Numbered from the stretch's first letter, positions 1 to 8,615 are shown. The stretch: 64,000 nt of DNA from Candidatus Terraquivivens tengchongensis (GCA_023268355.1 JALNJK010000004.1:110145-174144), one strand, 5' to 3'. Translations and numbers: made by a program. The notes: generated by a model not told the origin, from the letters alone.

Positions 1-1029
1 ATAAGGGATGCCATGAAAATAATCGAGGGTAGGATGCGCGAGCTTACGGTGCTGTTGGCTGAGATGGCACTGCGGTATGCTGACCTGCCCGCAGTCGGTA
101 GAACCCATGGACAGCACGCAAGCATAATCTCATTCGGTTTGAAATTCGCTGTCTGGGCATCCGAGATGTTGAGACACTTCGACAGGCTTAAGCAACTGCT
201 CGAAAGAGTATTGGTATGTAAAACGTTAGGCGTCGTCGGCACAGGCTCGCTTATGGGCGAGAGGGCACTCGAGGTCCAAAGGCTTGTAGCGGAAAAGCTT
301 GCCCTGAAACCAATTGACGCTGCAACACAAGTCGTTCCTAGGGAACTTCATGCAGAGGTTGTCTTCTTCGCCGCAATCCTCGCATCAACTTTAGATAAAA
401 TAGCAACGGAGATAAGAAACTTACAAAGGACGGAAATAGGCGAGGTCGAGGAACCTTTCAGGCCGGGACAGGTTGGGAGCTCGGCAGTTCCCGTGAAAAG
501 AAATCCCATAAAATCCGAAAAAGTCTCCTCGATAGCGCGCTTGCTTAGACCCTTTGTTCAAGTTGCCCTCGATAACATACCGCTGTGGCATGAAAGGGAT
601 TTAACTAACTCAGCGAACGAGCGCTTCATAATCCCCATGAGCCTCATTTTACTTGATGAAGCGCTCAGGACGATAACGGAAGTGATAAGGGGACTCAAGG
701 TTAACGAGGAATCTATAACAGCCAACATCCAAAAGACCGGTGGAAGGATATTTTCCGAGTTTATACTTGACCTAATGTTGAAGAGGGGCTTTCCTAGGAT
801 TAGTGCCTACAGAATCGTTCAGAAAGCATCGGAAAGAACGGACGTATCCTTCGTTGATGCCCTGCTACAGATGCCGGAAGTTGCATGTAAGCTATCAAGA
901 GAGGAGATAGAGAGGGTTATGAAACCAGATGCATGCTTAGGTGCTTCTAGGTTGATAATAAATCAGATCGTCGAAGAGGTGAAGAGAAGATTGTCTACTC
1001 CTGGAAGCTCTTTTCCTCCGTCGGCTTAG
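1..1029 (+). CDS. purB: Adenylosuccinate lyase, 5'-truncated by the window edge
   Basis: The reading frame is open from the first base, so the N-terminus lies outside the window; 342 residues are visible. Adenylosuccinate lyase makes AMP from adenylosuccinate and also cleaves SAICAR in purine synthesis. The fumarase/lyase-superfamily signature [11 protein letters not shown] lies at about residues 159-169 of the visible part, and the substrate-binding GRTHGQHA motif at about 33-40. An all-helical core and a C-terminal ADSL-type domain follow. The last 11 codons or so overlap the antisense rps30e gene. An in-frame ATG at position 13 is internal, because conserved lyase sequence continues upstream of it. 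Confidence 0.93.
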   Translation: MRDAMKIIEGRMRELTVLLAEMALRYADLPAVGRTHGQHASIISFGLKFAVWASEMLRHFDRLKQLLERVLVCKTLGVVGTGSLMGERALEVQRLVAEKLALKPIDAATQVVPRELHAEVVFFAAILASTLDKIATEIRNLQRTEIGEVEEPFRPGQVGSSAVPVKRNPIKSEKVSSIARLLRPFVQVALDNIPLWHERDLTNSANERFIIPMSLILLDEALRTITEVIRGLKVNEESITANIQKTGGRIFSEFILDLMLKRGFPRISAYRIVQKASERTDVSFVDALLQMPEVACKLSREEIERVMKPDACLGASRLIINQIVEEVKRRLSTPGSSFPPSA

Positions 1030-1162
1030 CCTCAAGCACCCTGAGCCTGTAGTTGTTCCTGTTCCTTACCCTTGGAACTGGGCTACGTCTCGGCTTAGCC
1101 TCTAGCTTCGGCGTTTGGGACCTTACCTTCCCGGCCTTAGTCACAGACCCGTGGCTTGGCAT
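995..1162 (-). CDS. rps30e: Small ribosomal subunit protein eS30 (S30e), hidden small ORF
   Basis: This reverse-strand ORF encodes 55 residues starting [18 protein letters not shown] and rich in Arg and Lys. That opening matches the archaeal S30e pattern (SHGS-T-AGKVR-QTPK, then a basic Arg/Asn-rich middle including [12 protein letters not shown]). S30e is a small basic protein of the 30S subunit. The ATG lies at 1162-1160 and the TAG at 997-995. The 3' end overlaps the end of purB tail-to-tail by 35 bp. A forward-strand open frame over the same region has no recognisable product. An A/T-rich box reading GTATAAATGG on this strand, around 1195-1204, is a suitable TATA element. Confidence 0.9.
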   Translation of the reverse strand: MPSHGSVTKAGKVRSQTPKLEAKPRRSPVPRVRNRNNYRLRVLEAKPTEEKSFQE

Positions 1163-1253
1163 CTCAGATTCCCAAAATTATGCTTTCACCCATCCATTTA
1201 TACCTTATGACAACAGCTATATCCTAATAGATGACGATTTATCTTGAATTAAA
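1163..1253. promoter_or_regulatory. Divergent promoter region for rps30e and nop5
   Basis: This A/T-rich gap separates two divergent genes. A TATA-like element (GTATAAATGG on the reverse strand, about 1195-1204) would serve rps30e. On the forward strand, CTATATCCTAA at about 1219-1229 lies some 25-30 bp before the expected start of the nop5 transcript. No strong Shine-Dalgarno sequence precedes nop5, so a very short or absent leader is likely. The positions are judged by eye. Confidence 0.45.
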
Positions 1254-2447
1254 ATGGCTACGGCTCGTATCTTAGCAAGCCCGCTGGGTATATTGGCCTT
1301 AGATGGCGATAAGGTTGTAAGCTTTCGCAGTTATGACAATGACTTGAACGAGGCTGCAAAAATTTACTTAAACATACAGAACGGAGTTCTCCCTTCTAAT
1401 GTAAAGGAGCTACTCAAAGAGCTAGCGGATAAGGGCTACTCCCTATTGACCGTCGAAGACCCGAAGATCTTCGAGCAGTTGAATAAGCTGGCGGAAGGTA
1501 TTGCGGTGAGCATACAGTATGCAGAGCCAGAACCCATAGACTTAGAATTTTTGTTCGTAAAGAATGGACTCGTCAATAGCCGGGAGGAGTATGGGCAGAA
1601 AGTAAAGATGGTTTGTGATGCTGCTTTAGCGCTCAGCCTCAAGGTCGCAATAAGTAGAAGGGATGTACTCATCATACCAGCGGTCCATGCCCACGAGAAC
1701 GTCGAGAAGCAGATAAACACCGTTTATATGGGCTGCAGAGAGTGGTACGGAATTCACTTCCCTGAGCTAAACGATCTGATTGACGATCCAGAAGATTATC
1801 TGAAAATCATAACGAAAATAGGCTTAAGGGATAAGATGAACGAAGAGAATCTCTCAAAGACGATCCCAGGTCATAAAAGGCTGAAAGAAATACTCATGGC
1901 TAAGGAAAAATCCGTGGGCGCAAACCTTCTAGAGCAAGACGAGGAGTACATAAAAAGATTCGCCGAGGAGGGTCTAAGGTTAATACAGCTTAGAAAGGAT
2001 TTAGAGAATTATATCAGGTCGCTCATGAGCCTCGAGGCGCCTAATTTGACCGCTATAGCAGGGCCAATACTCGGCTCCAAATTGTTGGCGCTGGCAGGAG
2101 GTTTGGAGAAGCTTGCCAAGATGCCTGCGAGCACGATACAGGTACTTGGTGCTGAAAAAGCACTCTTCCGCTTCCTTAAGACTGGTAGAGGCGCGCCTAA
2201 GCACGGGTTGATATTCCAACATCCATACGTGCATACGTCGCCTAAATGGCAGAGGGGCAAAATAGCCAGAGTGCTTGCGGCTAAAATATCCATAGCCGCG
2301 CGCATAGATTACTTCTCCCGCGAAGATAGGAGCGCTGAACTCAGGAAGGCCTTGGAGGATAGGATAAAGGAAATAAAAACAAAATACGCAGAACCTCCTA
2401 GGCGCGAGAAGAAGGTAAAAAAGACGAAAGGGCCTTGGAGGAGCTAG
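1254..2447 (+). CDS. nop5: C/D box sRNP core protein Nop5 (Nop56/58 homologue)
   Basis: This 397-residue protein is the archaeal Nop5 scaffold. It bridges L7Ae-bound box C/D guide RNA and the fibrillarin methyltransferase for 2'-O-methylation of rRNA and tRNA. An N-terminal fibrillarin-binding domain (about 1-120) and a central coiled coil (about 190-260) precede the Nop domain, which contains NLTAIAGPILGSKLLALAGG and the GAEKALFRFLK and PKHGLIFQHPYV segments (about 265-345). A Lys/Arg-rich tail follows, as in the family. The next gene is fibrillarin, its direct partner, read in the same direction; this is the usual archaeal arrangement. Confidence 0.96.
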   Translation: MATARILASPLGILALDGDKVVSFRSYDNDLNEAAKIYLNIQNGVLPSNVKELLKELADKGYSLLTVEDPKIFEQLNKLAEGIAVSIQYAEPEPIDLEFLFVKNGLVNSREEYGQKVKMVCDAALALSLKVAISRRDVLIIPAVHAHENVEKQINTVYMGCREWYGIHFPELNDLIDDPEDYLKIITKIGLRDKMNEENLSKTIPGHKRLKEILMAKEKSVGANLLEQDEEYIKRFAEEGLRLIQLRKDLENYIRSLMSLEAPNLTAIAGPILGSKLLALAGGLEKLAKMPASTIQVLGAEKALFRFLKTGRGAPKHGLIFQHPYVHTSPKWQRGKIARVLAAKISIAARIDYFSREDRSAELRKALEDRIKEIKTKYAEPPRREKKVKKTKGPWRS

Positions 2448-2458
2448 AGGTCTTTTGG

Positions 2459-3178
2459 GTGATTGGATTGCTAAGTGTTGAGAAGCATGATAAGTTTGAG
2501 GGCGTGTATTGGTTTTACTCGGGCGACGAGAAGATACTCGTGACCAGAAGCTTGGATAAGGGCTTCAGGGTCTACGGTGAAAGGTTATTCAGGGTAGGCG
2601 ATGAAGAGTATCGAGAGTGGATTCCTTACAGGAGCAAGCTTGCGGCCGCGATACTTTCCGGCATCAAGGAGATAGGTATAACACCAGGATGTAGGGTGCT
2701 GTACCTAGGCGTCGCATCAGGGACGACGGCAAGTCACGTCTCTGACATAATCGGCGAGAAGGGTATGCTTTACGGCGTCGACTTCGCGCCGATGGTTTTG
2801 GCCCAGTTTAAACGTAACGTCGCCGATAGAAGGAAGAACGTCGTCGCAATATACGCGGATGCCAGGTTCCCCATAACCTACAAACCTATTGTAGGTCAGG
2901 TAGATTTCATCTACTGTGATATCGCCCAACCAGAACAGGCTAAGATACTTGCTGAGAATGCTAGGCTCATGCTAAAGGATGACGGTCTGGCCATGATAGC
3001 GATAAAGGCGAGGAGCATAGATAGCACCGAAGAGCCCAGCAAAGTCTACAGGCAGGAGATCGCGGTACTAGAAGGTAGCGGCTTCGTCGTGCTTGAGAAA
3101 GTTGACTTGGGAAAGTATGAGCAGGACCATATCATGGTCTTGGCAAGATATTCGCCAAGAAGGCAAAATAAAAAATGA
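2459..3178 (+). CDS. flpA: Fibrillarin-like rRNA/tRNA 2'-O-methyltransferase
   Basis: FlpA is the S-adenosylmethionine-dependent methyltransferase of the box C/D sRNP. It has a short N-terminal beta domain and then a Rossmann methyltransferase fold with the SAM-binding motif LYLGVASGTTASHV and the downstream motifs YGVDFAP and DIAQPEQ, and the catalytic-region AIKARSID. I chose the GTG at 2459 because a GAGGT sequence lies 8 bp upstream and it gives a family-like N-terminus (MIGLLSVEKHDKFEGVYW). An in-frame TTG at 2435, inside the 3' end of nop5, is an alternative. The gene overlaps rnhB by a few bases (ATGA). Confidence 0.95.
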   Translation: MIGLLSVEKHDKFEGVYWFYSGDEKILVTRSLDKGFRVYGERLFRVGDEEYREWIPYRSKLAAAILSGIKEIGITPGCRVLYLGVASGTTASHVSDIIGEKGMLYGVDFAPMVLAQFKRNVADRRKNVVAIYADARFPITYKPIVGQVDFIYCDIAQPEQAKILAENARLMLKDDGLAMIAIKARSIDSTEEPSKVYRQEIAVLEGSGFVVLEKVDLGKYEQDHIMVLARYSPRRQNKK

Positions 3179-3831
3179 TCGTCTGCGGTATAGACGAGGC
3201 TGGTAGGGGCTCGGTAATCGGGCCTTTGGTTGTATTAGGCATTTCGATTCCTGAGAAAGACGTTTCCCTACTGAAGGATATCGGTGTTAGGGATTCAAAG
3301 AGCTTGAGTAGGAAAGCTAGGGAGAAGCTTTACCAAAAAATCTTGAGCTTGAACGTTAATGTTTACGAGGTTGTCTTGGACGCATCCGAGGTGGACAGAT
3401 ACCTAAGGAGGAGGTCTGGACCTAGTATAAACGCGCTGGAGGCAAATGCGACTGCAGAAATCATCAGAAACCTTAGGCCGGACGTGGCGTACATAGACTC
3501 TCCGGATGTAAAGCCTGCTAGGTATGCGGAAAGGATATTGGCGATGCTCGATTACTCTCCCCGTATCGTATGCGAGCACAAGGCAGACTCCCGCTACGAG
3601 GTTGTGGCGGCTGCCTCGATACTTGCGAAGGTAAGGAGGGACGGCATGCTGACCAAGCTCTCCGAGGTCTATGGGGATTTAGGTTCTGGGTATTCATCGG
3701 ACAAGAGAACCATCGAGTTTCTGGTTAGGTGCTTAAGGGATAAGGGCGAAGTCCCTTCCTGCGTAAGGAGGGGGTGGAAAACCGTTGATAAGCTCCTTCA
3801 GGCGAAGCTATATGGTTTTGGGAAGGAATAG
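3175..3831 (+). CDS. rnhB: Ribonuclease HII
   Basis: This 218-residue protein removes RNA from RNA-DNA hybrids and single embedded ribonucleotides. The two-metal active-site acidic residues are visible: D and E in GIDEAGRGSVIGP (about 5-17), D in YIDSPDV (about 104), and D in EHKADSRYEVVAAASILAK (about 127). The length is typical of archaeal RNase HII. Its ATG overlaps the flpA stop codon as ATGA, so translation is probably coupled within the nop5-flpA-rnhB operon. Confidence 0.96.
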   Translation: MIVCGIDEAGRGSVIGPLVVLGISIPEKDVSLLKDIGVRDSKSLSRKAREKLYQKILSLNVNVYEVVLDASEVDRYLRRRSGPSINALEANATAEIIRNLRPDVAYIDSPDVKPARYAERILAMLDYSPRIVCEHKADSRYEVVAAASILAKVRRDGMLTKLSEVYGDLGSGYSSDKRTIEFLVRCLRDKGEVPSCVRRGWKTVDKLLQAKLYGFGKE

Positions 3832-3834
3832 GTC

Positions 3835-4386
3835 ATGAACGTCGAAAAGCTTTTCGTGCTTACTGGAGCTCCGGGAAGTGGAAAGACAACTGTGGTGCTA
3901 AGGCTCGTCGAGATTCTGAAACGTATGGGGTTCAGCGTAGGAGGGATGTACACGAGGGAGGTTAGGTCTTCTGGGAGCAGAGTTGGGTTCGAGATAGTGG
4001 ACATAGCCACGGGCAAGACTGGTACGCTGGCTCAGGTGGGTTACGGCTCAGGACCGAGGGTCGGTAGATATTTGGTAAACTTGAGGGACTTAGAAGATGT
4101 CGGTGTCAGGGCTATAGAATCGGCCAACCAGTTCGACGTCGTTGTTGTGGACGAGGTCGGACCGATGGAGCTGAAAAGCCATAGGTTTAAGGAAGCTGTG
4201 AGGAAGCTTTTAGCGACGGATAAACCAGCCGTGCTTACGATACACTACAGGGCGAGCGACGAACTGCTCGATGAGATAAGGAAGCTCGTGGGTGGTAAGA
4301 GTATAGTGGTAACCTTCGAGAACCGGGATAGGTTGCCCATGGAGCTGGCAGAAAGGATTAAGGACGTGCTAAAAGGTGGCGCATAA
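3835..4386 (+). CDS. Nucleoside-triphosphatase, THEP1 family
   Basis: This 183-residue P-loop protein belongs to the THEP1/NTPase_1 family, which hydrolyses NTPs in vitro and whose cellular role is not settled. The Walker A motif GAPGSGKTT lies near residues 11-19 and the Walker B-like VVVVDEVGPMEL at about 101-112, which is diagnostic of this family. It begins three bases after rnhB and overlaps the GTG start of trm1, so it is part of the same operon. Nothing in the sequence says which nucleotide it prefers. Confidence 0.9.
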   Translation: MNVEKLFVLTGAPGSGKTTVVLRLVEILKRMGFSVGGMYTREVRSSGSRVGFEIVDIATGKTGTLAQVGYGSGPRVGRYLVNLRDLEDVGVRAIESANQFDVVVVDEVGPMELKSHRFKEAVRKLLATDKPAVLTIHYRASDELLDEIRKLVGGKSIVVTFENRDRLPMELAERIKDVLKGGA

Positions 4387-5578
4387 GTTGGACGAGAAAA
4401 CCTTGGAATTTCCGACAATGATTTACGAGGAAGGGAAGGTTAGGTTCCTAGCTCCAGCCCTTCCGGAAGGTTGGGAGAAAGCCGTTTCACCGAGCGGCAT
4501 ACCCGTCTTCTTTAACCCATACTCTAAGCTATCACGCGACATGGCGGTTCTGGCAGTCAAGGCGTATTTTGAGAGAAAGGGCATAAAGGTCTGCGAACCC
4601 TTAGCTGGTTGCGGCGTCAGAGGCATAAGGATCGCGGTCGAGACAGGAATCGTATCAAAGCTGGTTTTGAACGACATAAACAAGTTTGCTTATTCTCTGA
4701 TAAGAAAGAATGTAGAAACGGCCGGCTTGGTCAACATAACCGAAGTTTATAACATCGATGCGAATGCGCTGCTTGCGGCGCACTCCTCCGGTGGCCTCAG
4801 GTTTGACTACGTGGACGTAGATCCTGCAGGCTCGCCTGCACCCTTCCTTGAGAATGCGATACGTTCGTGCCAGAGCGGTGGTTTGCTCGGTGTTACGGCG
4901 ACGGATTTAGCGCCTCTTTGCGGAACGAACCCTCTCTCGTGCATTAGGAAGTATGATGCCGTGCCCTACACGTCGCCATACTCAAAGGAAACTGCCGTAA
5001 GGATCTTGGTGGGCTTCGTGGCACGGACTGCAGCGAGGGTTGGGATGGCCATCTCTCCAGTTCTGACGTTCTACAGGAGGCACTACATCAGGACATTCGT
5101 GAAACTAACATACAGCAAGACGCTGGCTAAGGAATCATTCAAAAACGTTGGATGGATATCAGAGTGCAGGTCGTGCGGCAACGTCCAATGGTCGAGCTAT
5201 ACCGAGCCCTTTAAGCTATGTGAGCTCTGCAAGTCCACACCGCAGGTTTTCGGCCCCTTATGGCTCGGAGAGCTAACCTCAAAGGACTTTGCCCTAAAGG
5301 TGTTAGGAATTGCGTACGAGGCCGACATGAAGGAGGCTTACACTTTGCTAAAAAAGATTTCAGAAGAACTCCAGACAGTACCTTTCTATTACAGGGTTGA
5401 TGAAATCGGCAAAAGGCTCAGGTCAAGGGCACCAAAACCTGCTAGCATCGTGGATAGGCTCCGCCTTCTTGGTTTCAACGCATCGTTAACACACTTTGAC
5501 GGGCAGGGCTTTAAAACAGATGCCCCACGTGAAGCCGTCGAGCAGGTGTTTTCTGAACTAGCATCCTCAGAAGCTTAA
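4376..5578 (+). CDS. trm1: tRNA (guanine26-N2)-dimethyltransferase
   Basis: This 400-residue enzyme methylates G26 of tRNAs. Visible features are the SAM-binding stretch CEPLAGCGVRGIR (about 73-85), the catalytic-loop motif DYVDVDPAGSPAPFLENA (about 144-161), and the Trm1-specific C-terminal domain with a four-cysteine zinc site (CRSCGN...CELC, about 263-285). The start is a GTG inside the end of the NTPase gene. It closes the forward operon and faces rlmE tail-to-tail with a 10-bp gap. Confidence 0.95.
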   Translation: MAHKLDEKTLEFPTMIYEEGKVRFLAPALPEGWEKAVSPSGIPVFFNPYSKLSRDMAVLAVKAYFERKGIKVCEPLAGCGVRGIRIAVETGIVSKLVLNDINKFAYSLIRKNVETAGLVNITEVYNIDANALLAAHSSGGLRFDYVDVDPAGSPAPFLENAIRSCQSGGLLGVTATDLAPLCGTNPLSCIRKYDAVPYTSPYSKETAVRILVGFVARTAARVGMAISPVLTFYRRHYIRTFVKLTYSKTLAKESFKNVGWISECRSCGNVQWSSYTEPFKLCELCKSTPQVFGPLWLGELTSKDFALKVLGIAYEADMKEAYTLLKKISEELQTVPFYYRVDEIGKRLRSRAPKPASIVDRLRLLGFNASLTHFDGQGFKTDAPREAVEQVFSELASSEA

Positions 5579-5588
5579 CAAGCATGCT

Positions 5589-6188
5589 TTATTTCTTATC
5601 CAACGCCAACAGGAATACCTCAGAACTATGTTTTCTCGTGGCTGTTGGTACAATTCGTTTAACCCTCTGAAAGCTAAGGCGCAACCTATCCTCGATGCTT
5701 TTCACCTCGGGGCTTTCAAAAAGTTTTATATACAGACTGCCGCCCTTACGGACCAGCTCCTTTGCTATCCTTAGAGCAGCCTCTACGAGCCCTAGTTGCC
5801 TCGGCATATCTACCTCTCTAATACCCGTTAAGTTGGGTGCCAAATCTGATATCAGCTTATCGGCCAGCTCGCCCTTTAATGCTTCCCTTATCTTTCCCAT
5901 CGCTTCAGGGTCAAAAACGTCCGCGATTATGCTTACGACGTTATCCGCGATCTTAAAATCTTGGGGCTTTACATCCACGGCGACAACAAGACCTCGTGGA
6001 CCAACGTACCTGGCCGCCAGTTGCGCCATCCCTCCAGGTGCGGAGCCTAAGATTATTACCTTGTCGCCAGGTTTTAGGAAGCCATACCTCTTCTGTATAT
6101 ACTGAAGCTTAAAGGCAGCCCTTGAAAGGAGTCCCAGCTTTCTTGCCAGTGTTGTATAATAATCTTTAGAAGGGTGCTTTCTAAGCAT
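5589..6188 (-). CDS. rlmE: FtsJ/RlmE-family rRNA 2'-O-methyltransferase
   Basis: This 199-residue Rossmann methyltransferase is related to RlmE, which methylates the ribose of U2552 (E. coli numbering) in 23S rRNA. The K-D-K-E tetrad is recognisable: K in SRAAFKLQYI, D in ISDLAPNLTG, K in LYIKLFES and E in SSEVFLLA. The SAM motif is ILGSAPGGMAQ. The start ATG sits three bases after the TFE-beta-like gene, so it appears to be the last gene of the reverse block that begins at smc. Confidence 0.93.
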   Translation of the reverse strand: MLRKHPSKDYYTTLARKLGLLSRAAFKLQYIQKRYGFLKPGDKVIILGSAPGGMAQLAARYVGPRGLVVAVDVKPQDFKIADNVVSIIADVFDPEAMGKIREALKGELADKLISDLAPNLTGIREVDMPRQLGLVEAALRIAKELVRKGGSLYIKLFESPEVKSIEDRLRLSFQRVKRIVPTATRKHSSEVFLLALDKK

Positions 6189-6191
6189 ACA

Positions 6192-6566
6192 TTAAACCTG
6201 ACCAGATGTGTCAGTCTGCCCCAATATCCATTCCTCTAACAGCACACACGTGCAAGGTGTCACCATCTTGTCTAAACCACACGTATTCTCATGTGTACAC
6301 GATGGGCATGGAGCGCCTCTAATAGGCTCGACGCTCAGCTGCTTTATCAGCGGGACCAATCTTCTGGTCCATCTGTCGTTCGCAAACTCCTTAACCCGCT
6401 TTACTATTCCTTTCTTTTCCAACTTTATCGCTATCCTAGACCCTTCTCTGCTCGTAACGCCGAGCTTGTGCCAGAGCTCGGATTGAAGTATACCTCTGTC
6501 CTCATACTTCAGTAGAAGCTTTATCGCTCGCTCCTCAAGCTTCGTCATTTTCATTTGCATGCTCAT
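6192..6566 (-). CDS. tfeB: Transcription initiation factor TFE-beta (RPC34/RPC39-like), winged helix plus Fe-S cysteine motif
   Basis: This 124-residue protein has an N-terminal winged-helix domain (about 10-75, with LQSELWHKLGVTSREGSRIAIKL as the helix-turn-helix part). A cysteine cluster follows with spacing C-x2-C-x5-C-x10-C and then V-x-L-x-E-W. That spacing and the trailing hydrophobic-E-W match what I recall of the cubane Fe-S motif of eukaryotic RPC39 and archaeal TFE-beta, which helps TBP/TFB open the promoter. An extra cysteine precedes the last ligand by two residues. Four closely spaced in-frame ATGs make the exact start uncertain; a TATA-like element near 6575-6590 fits a nearly leaderless message. 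It lies next to tfb. It could be annotated as a MarR/Lrp-like regulator, but the cysteine pattern argues against that. Confidence 0.78.
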   Translation of the reverse strand: MSMQMKMTKLEERAIKLLLKYEDRGILQSELWHKLGVTSREGSRIAIKLEKKGIVKRVKEFANDRWTRRLVPLIKQLSVEPIRGAPCPSCTHENTCGLDKMVTPCTCVLLEEWILGQTDTSGQV

Positions 6567-6653
6567 TACACCGTAACTTCATATATTCTTAACGTAGGTT
6601 TTATCTTTAAGATTACCTTATTTACAAATATTTTTGTTGGCAATATTTAAACA

Positions 6654-7583
6654 CTATTCAGTCTCCACTTCAACGTATATTTTAGTGTTCGCTAACAATT
6701 CTTTATATCTGTTCCTAATGGTTACTTCAGTTACCTTTGCAACCTCTGCAACCTCTCGTTGAGTTAACCTGTAACCCATAAGGGTTGCCGCCAAATACGT
6801 CGCAGCCGCCGCCAGACCTACGGGGCCTCTGCCATCTATTAGGCCGCACATCCTTGCATGTTCCAGTAACTCGATCGCCAGCCTCTCAACATCACCTCTT
6901 ATCCTGAAGTTATTAACAAATCTTGAAACGTATAACTTGGTATCTGGTGAAGGTGGTGCCATGTTTAATTTGTTAATAAGAAACCTATAGCATTTCGTTA
7001 TCTCTTTTTTATTCAAATTCAATGCCATGGCTATCTCGCTTAGCATCCTCGGGATGCCGCACTGTTTACAAGCTAAGTAAACAGCAGCAGCTGCAGTGTT
7101 TCTTATGGACCTGCCACGCATCGCACTCGTCTTTACTGCCTTTCTGTATATGAGGCTCGCCGTTTCCATAATGTTTGTAGGCAGACCTAATTTCAGGCAT
7201 ATCGCTGCAATCTCTGAGAGACCTCGCACCGAACTTCTTACGGTGCCATTCATGATTGTCATTTTATCGCATCGCTTGATGGTAGACAATACTTCGGCTT
7301 GTAAATCCGAAATATTCATGCCTTTCGTATCTTTCCATCCTATCTTTGTCGAAAGACCCATGTCATACATCACTAAGGTTATCGGAGCACCGACTCGTGT
7401 TCTTTTTCCATCCTTATCTTGGTCAAAACTCCTCCACTCGGGCCCTAAGTCAGCCGTAAGGTTAACTACAACAAAACCACAATCCACGCAAACTACTTCG
7501 CCACTGATCTTATCGAACAACAGGTTCGAACTACCACACTCAGGACATCTTGTTACCGTTTCGTCATGCACTATACGTGACAA
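6654..7583 (-). CDS. tfb: Transcription initiation factor B (TFB)
   Basis: TFB recruits RNA polymerase to TBP-bound promoters. The 309-residue protein has an N-terminal zinc ribbon (CPEC...CVDC, about 13-35), a B-reader/linker stretch (GPEWRSFDQDKDGKRTRVG), and two cyclin-like core repeats (about 110-200 and 205-300), with a helix-turn-helix at the C-terminus (LTQREVAEVAKVTEVTIRNRYKEL). The start is a TTG preceded by a GGAG about 9 bp upstream that overlaps the gar1 stop. It is downstream of gar1 and upstream of the TFE-beta-like gene. Confidence 0.97.
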   Translation of the reverse strand: MSRIVHDETVTRCPECGSSNLLFDKISGEVVCVDCGFVVVNLTADLGPEWRSFDQDKDGKRTRVGAPITLVMYDMGLSTKIGWKDTKGMNISDLQAEVLSTIKRCDKMTIMNGTVRSSVRGLSEIAAICLKLGLPTNIMETASLIYRKAVKTSAMRGRSIRNTAAAAVYLACKQCGIPRMLSEIAMALNLNKKEITKCYRFLINKLNMAPPSPDTKLYVSRFVNNFRIRGDVERLAIELLEHARMCGLIDGRGPVGLAAAATYLAATLMGYRLTQREVAEVAKVTEVTIRNRYKELLANTKIYVEVETE

Positions 7584-7589
7584 AAAGTT

Positions 7590-7829
7590 TCACTCCATAA
7601 CGTAAAATTTTGAACCCTGTAAATATTGCTTATCTGTTGTAAACTTTACGGCCACAAAATGTGAGCTGACTGGCCCAAAAACGTTTGAGACGTAACCAAC
7701 ATGGTTAAGTCCCTCATCGTAAACTTTGACTCCTAGCTTTGGGACAATGTTTCCTTTTAATATGGCTTCGTTACTTATGCTGTGAATAAGGATACCTAAA
7801 ATTACGGGTCTACGCTTCAGCTTAGACAT
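7590..7829 (-). CDS. gar1: H/ACA sRNP component Gar1
   Basis: This 79-residue protein has the beta-barrel core of archaeal Gar1, which binds the Cbf5 pseudouridine synthase and aids substrate turnover in H/ACA guide particles. The conserved PKLGVKVYDEGLNHVGYVSNVFGPVSSHFVAVK region (about 30-62) carries the G-x-V-x-D and GYV-x-VFGPV-x-P/S motifs. It lies seven bases upstream of tfb. The short length, without Gly-Arg repeats, is normal for archaea. Confidence 0.93.
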   Translation of the reverse strand: MSKLKRRPVILGILIHSISNEAILKGNIVPKLGVKVYDEGLNHVGYVSNVFGPVSSHFVAVKFTTDKQYLQGSKFYVME

Positions 7830-7863
7830 GTCTAATATCTAGAATTCGGTTACATTTAAGATT

Positions 7864-8169
7864 TTATAATTCCTTTGTTTCTTGTCTTAATAATTCCTGT
7901 GCTAAGATCTTAATAACGTGCTGTTTACTTAACGGTTTATCCGGCTTGACTATAAGTCTTCCGGTTTTTCTCCAATGTGTTTTAGGATGGGCGGCAACCT
8001 CAACTTTAACATACCATCCAAGCTTCTGAGCGGCCTTGTTCAATCTTTCAACTGTGGGCGACCTTGACGAAAGTCGTAACGGAACCCTTCTTCCCTCCCT
8101 CCAACTCAGTGCCCTATCAAAGTATGCGGGCCATATGATGAACCCCTCGCGCCTGATCATGTTAAACAT
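7864..8169 (-). CDS. srp19: Signal recognition particle subunit SRP19
   Basis: SRP19 binds the tips of SRP RNA helices 6 and 8 and primes assembly of SRP54. The protein is about 101 residues and carries the family stretch GFIIWPAYFDRALSWREGRRVP near the start, followed by a basic RNA-binding region and TGRLIVKPDKPLSKQHVIK. Candidate starts are the GTG at 8172, the ATG at 8169 and the ATG at 8160; the last gives the most family-like N-terminus (MIRREGFI). It sits between rps8e and gar1 in the reverse block. Confidence 0.95.
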   Translation of the reverse strand: MFNMIRREGFIIWPAYFDRALSWREGRRVPLRLSSRSPTVERLNKAAQKLGWYVKVEVAAHPKTHWRKTGRLIVKPDKPLSKQHVIKILAQELLRQETKEL

Positions 8170-8195
8170 CACTGCTTTTGTACATTATGCCAAGG

Positions 8196-8588
8196 TTAGC
8201 CAGCAGGGGCTATTAGAACTGCATTTATAACCCCGTCCTTACCAGGCCTTGATGTAACCTTCGCATCTCCGAGTGGTGTTTCAATAATAGCGCCCCTTGT
8301 AAGCACACCCCTTCTCTCGTAGTCTTTATTGGACGGATTGGATTTAACACGTATTATTGTTGTCTTCTCGACCTTTTTTGTGACTGGATTGTAAACGTTT
8401 ACAATTTTGTCAGAAACCACAGCCACTTTAATCCCTCCGCCAAAAGTATCTTTGATCTTTACCTTTCTATCGCCAACTATGGTTAACGTCGGTTCTCCTC
8501 CGCGTTCATACCTCCTCTTCTTCCTATATGGGACTTTTTTGCCACCGGTCGGTTTCCGTTTATGTATGTCAGTGTGCCACTGTACCAT
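8196..8588 (-). CDS. rps8e: Small ribosomal subunit protein eS8 (S8e)
   Basis: This 130-residue basic protein has the S8e opening KRKPTGGKKVPYRKKRRYERGGEPT and the typical end RRGVLTRGAIIETPLGDAKVTSRPGKDGVINAVLI. It is a component of the 30S subunit found in archaea and eukaryotes. It lies between scpB and srp19 with short gaps, so expression is probably shared with the SMC block. Confidence 0.97.
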   Translation of the reverse strand: MVQWHTDIHKRKPTGGKKVPYRKKRRYERGGEPTLTIVGDRKVKIKDTFGGGIKVAVVSDKIVNVYNPVTKKVEKTTIIRVKSNPSNKDYERRGVLTRGAIIETPLGDAKVTSRPGKDGVINAVLIAPAG

Positions 8589-8615
8589 GCCTATTCCTTT
8601 AAACGGGAGGAGCTT

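Noticed and set aside
1053..1247. Forward 64-codon ORF after purB
   Set aside because: It is the antisense shadow of rps30e and its promoter; the reverse strand encodes a recognisable ribosomal protein.
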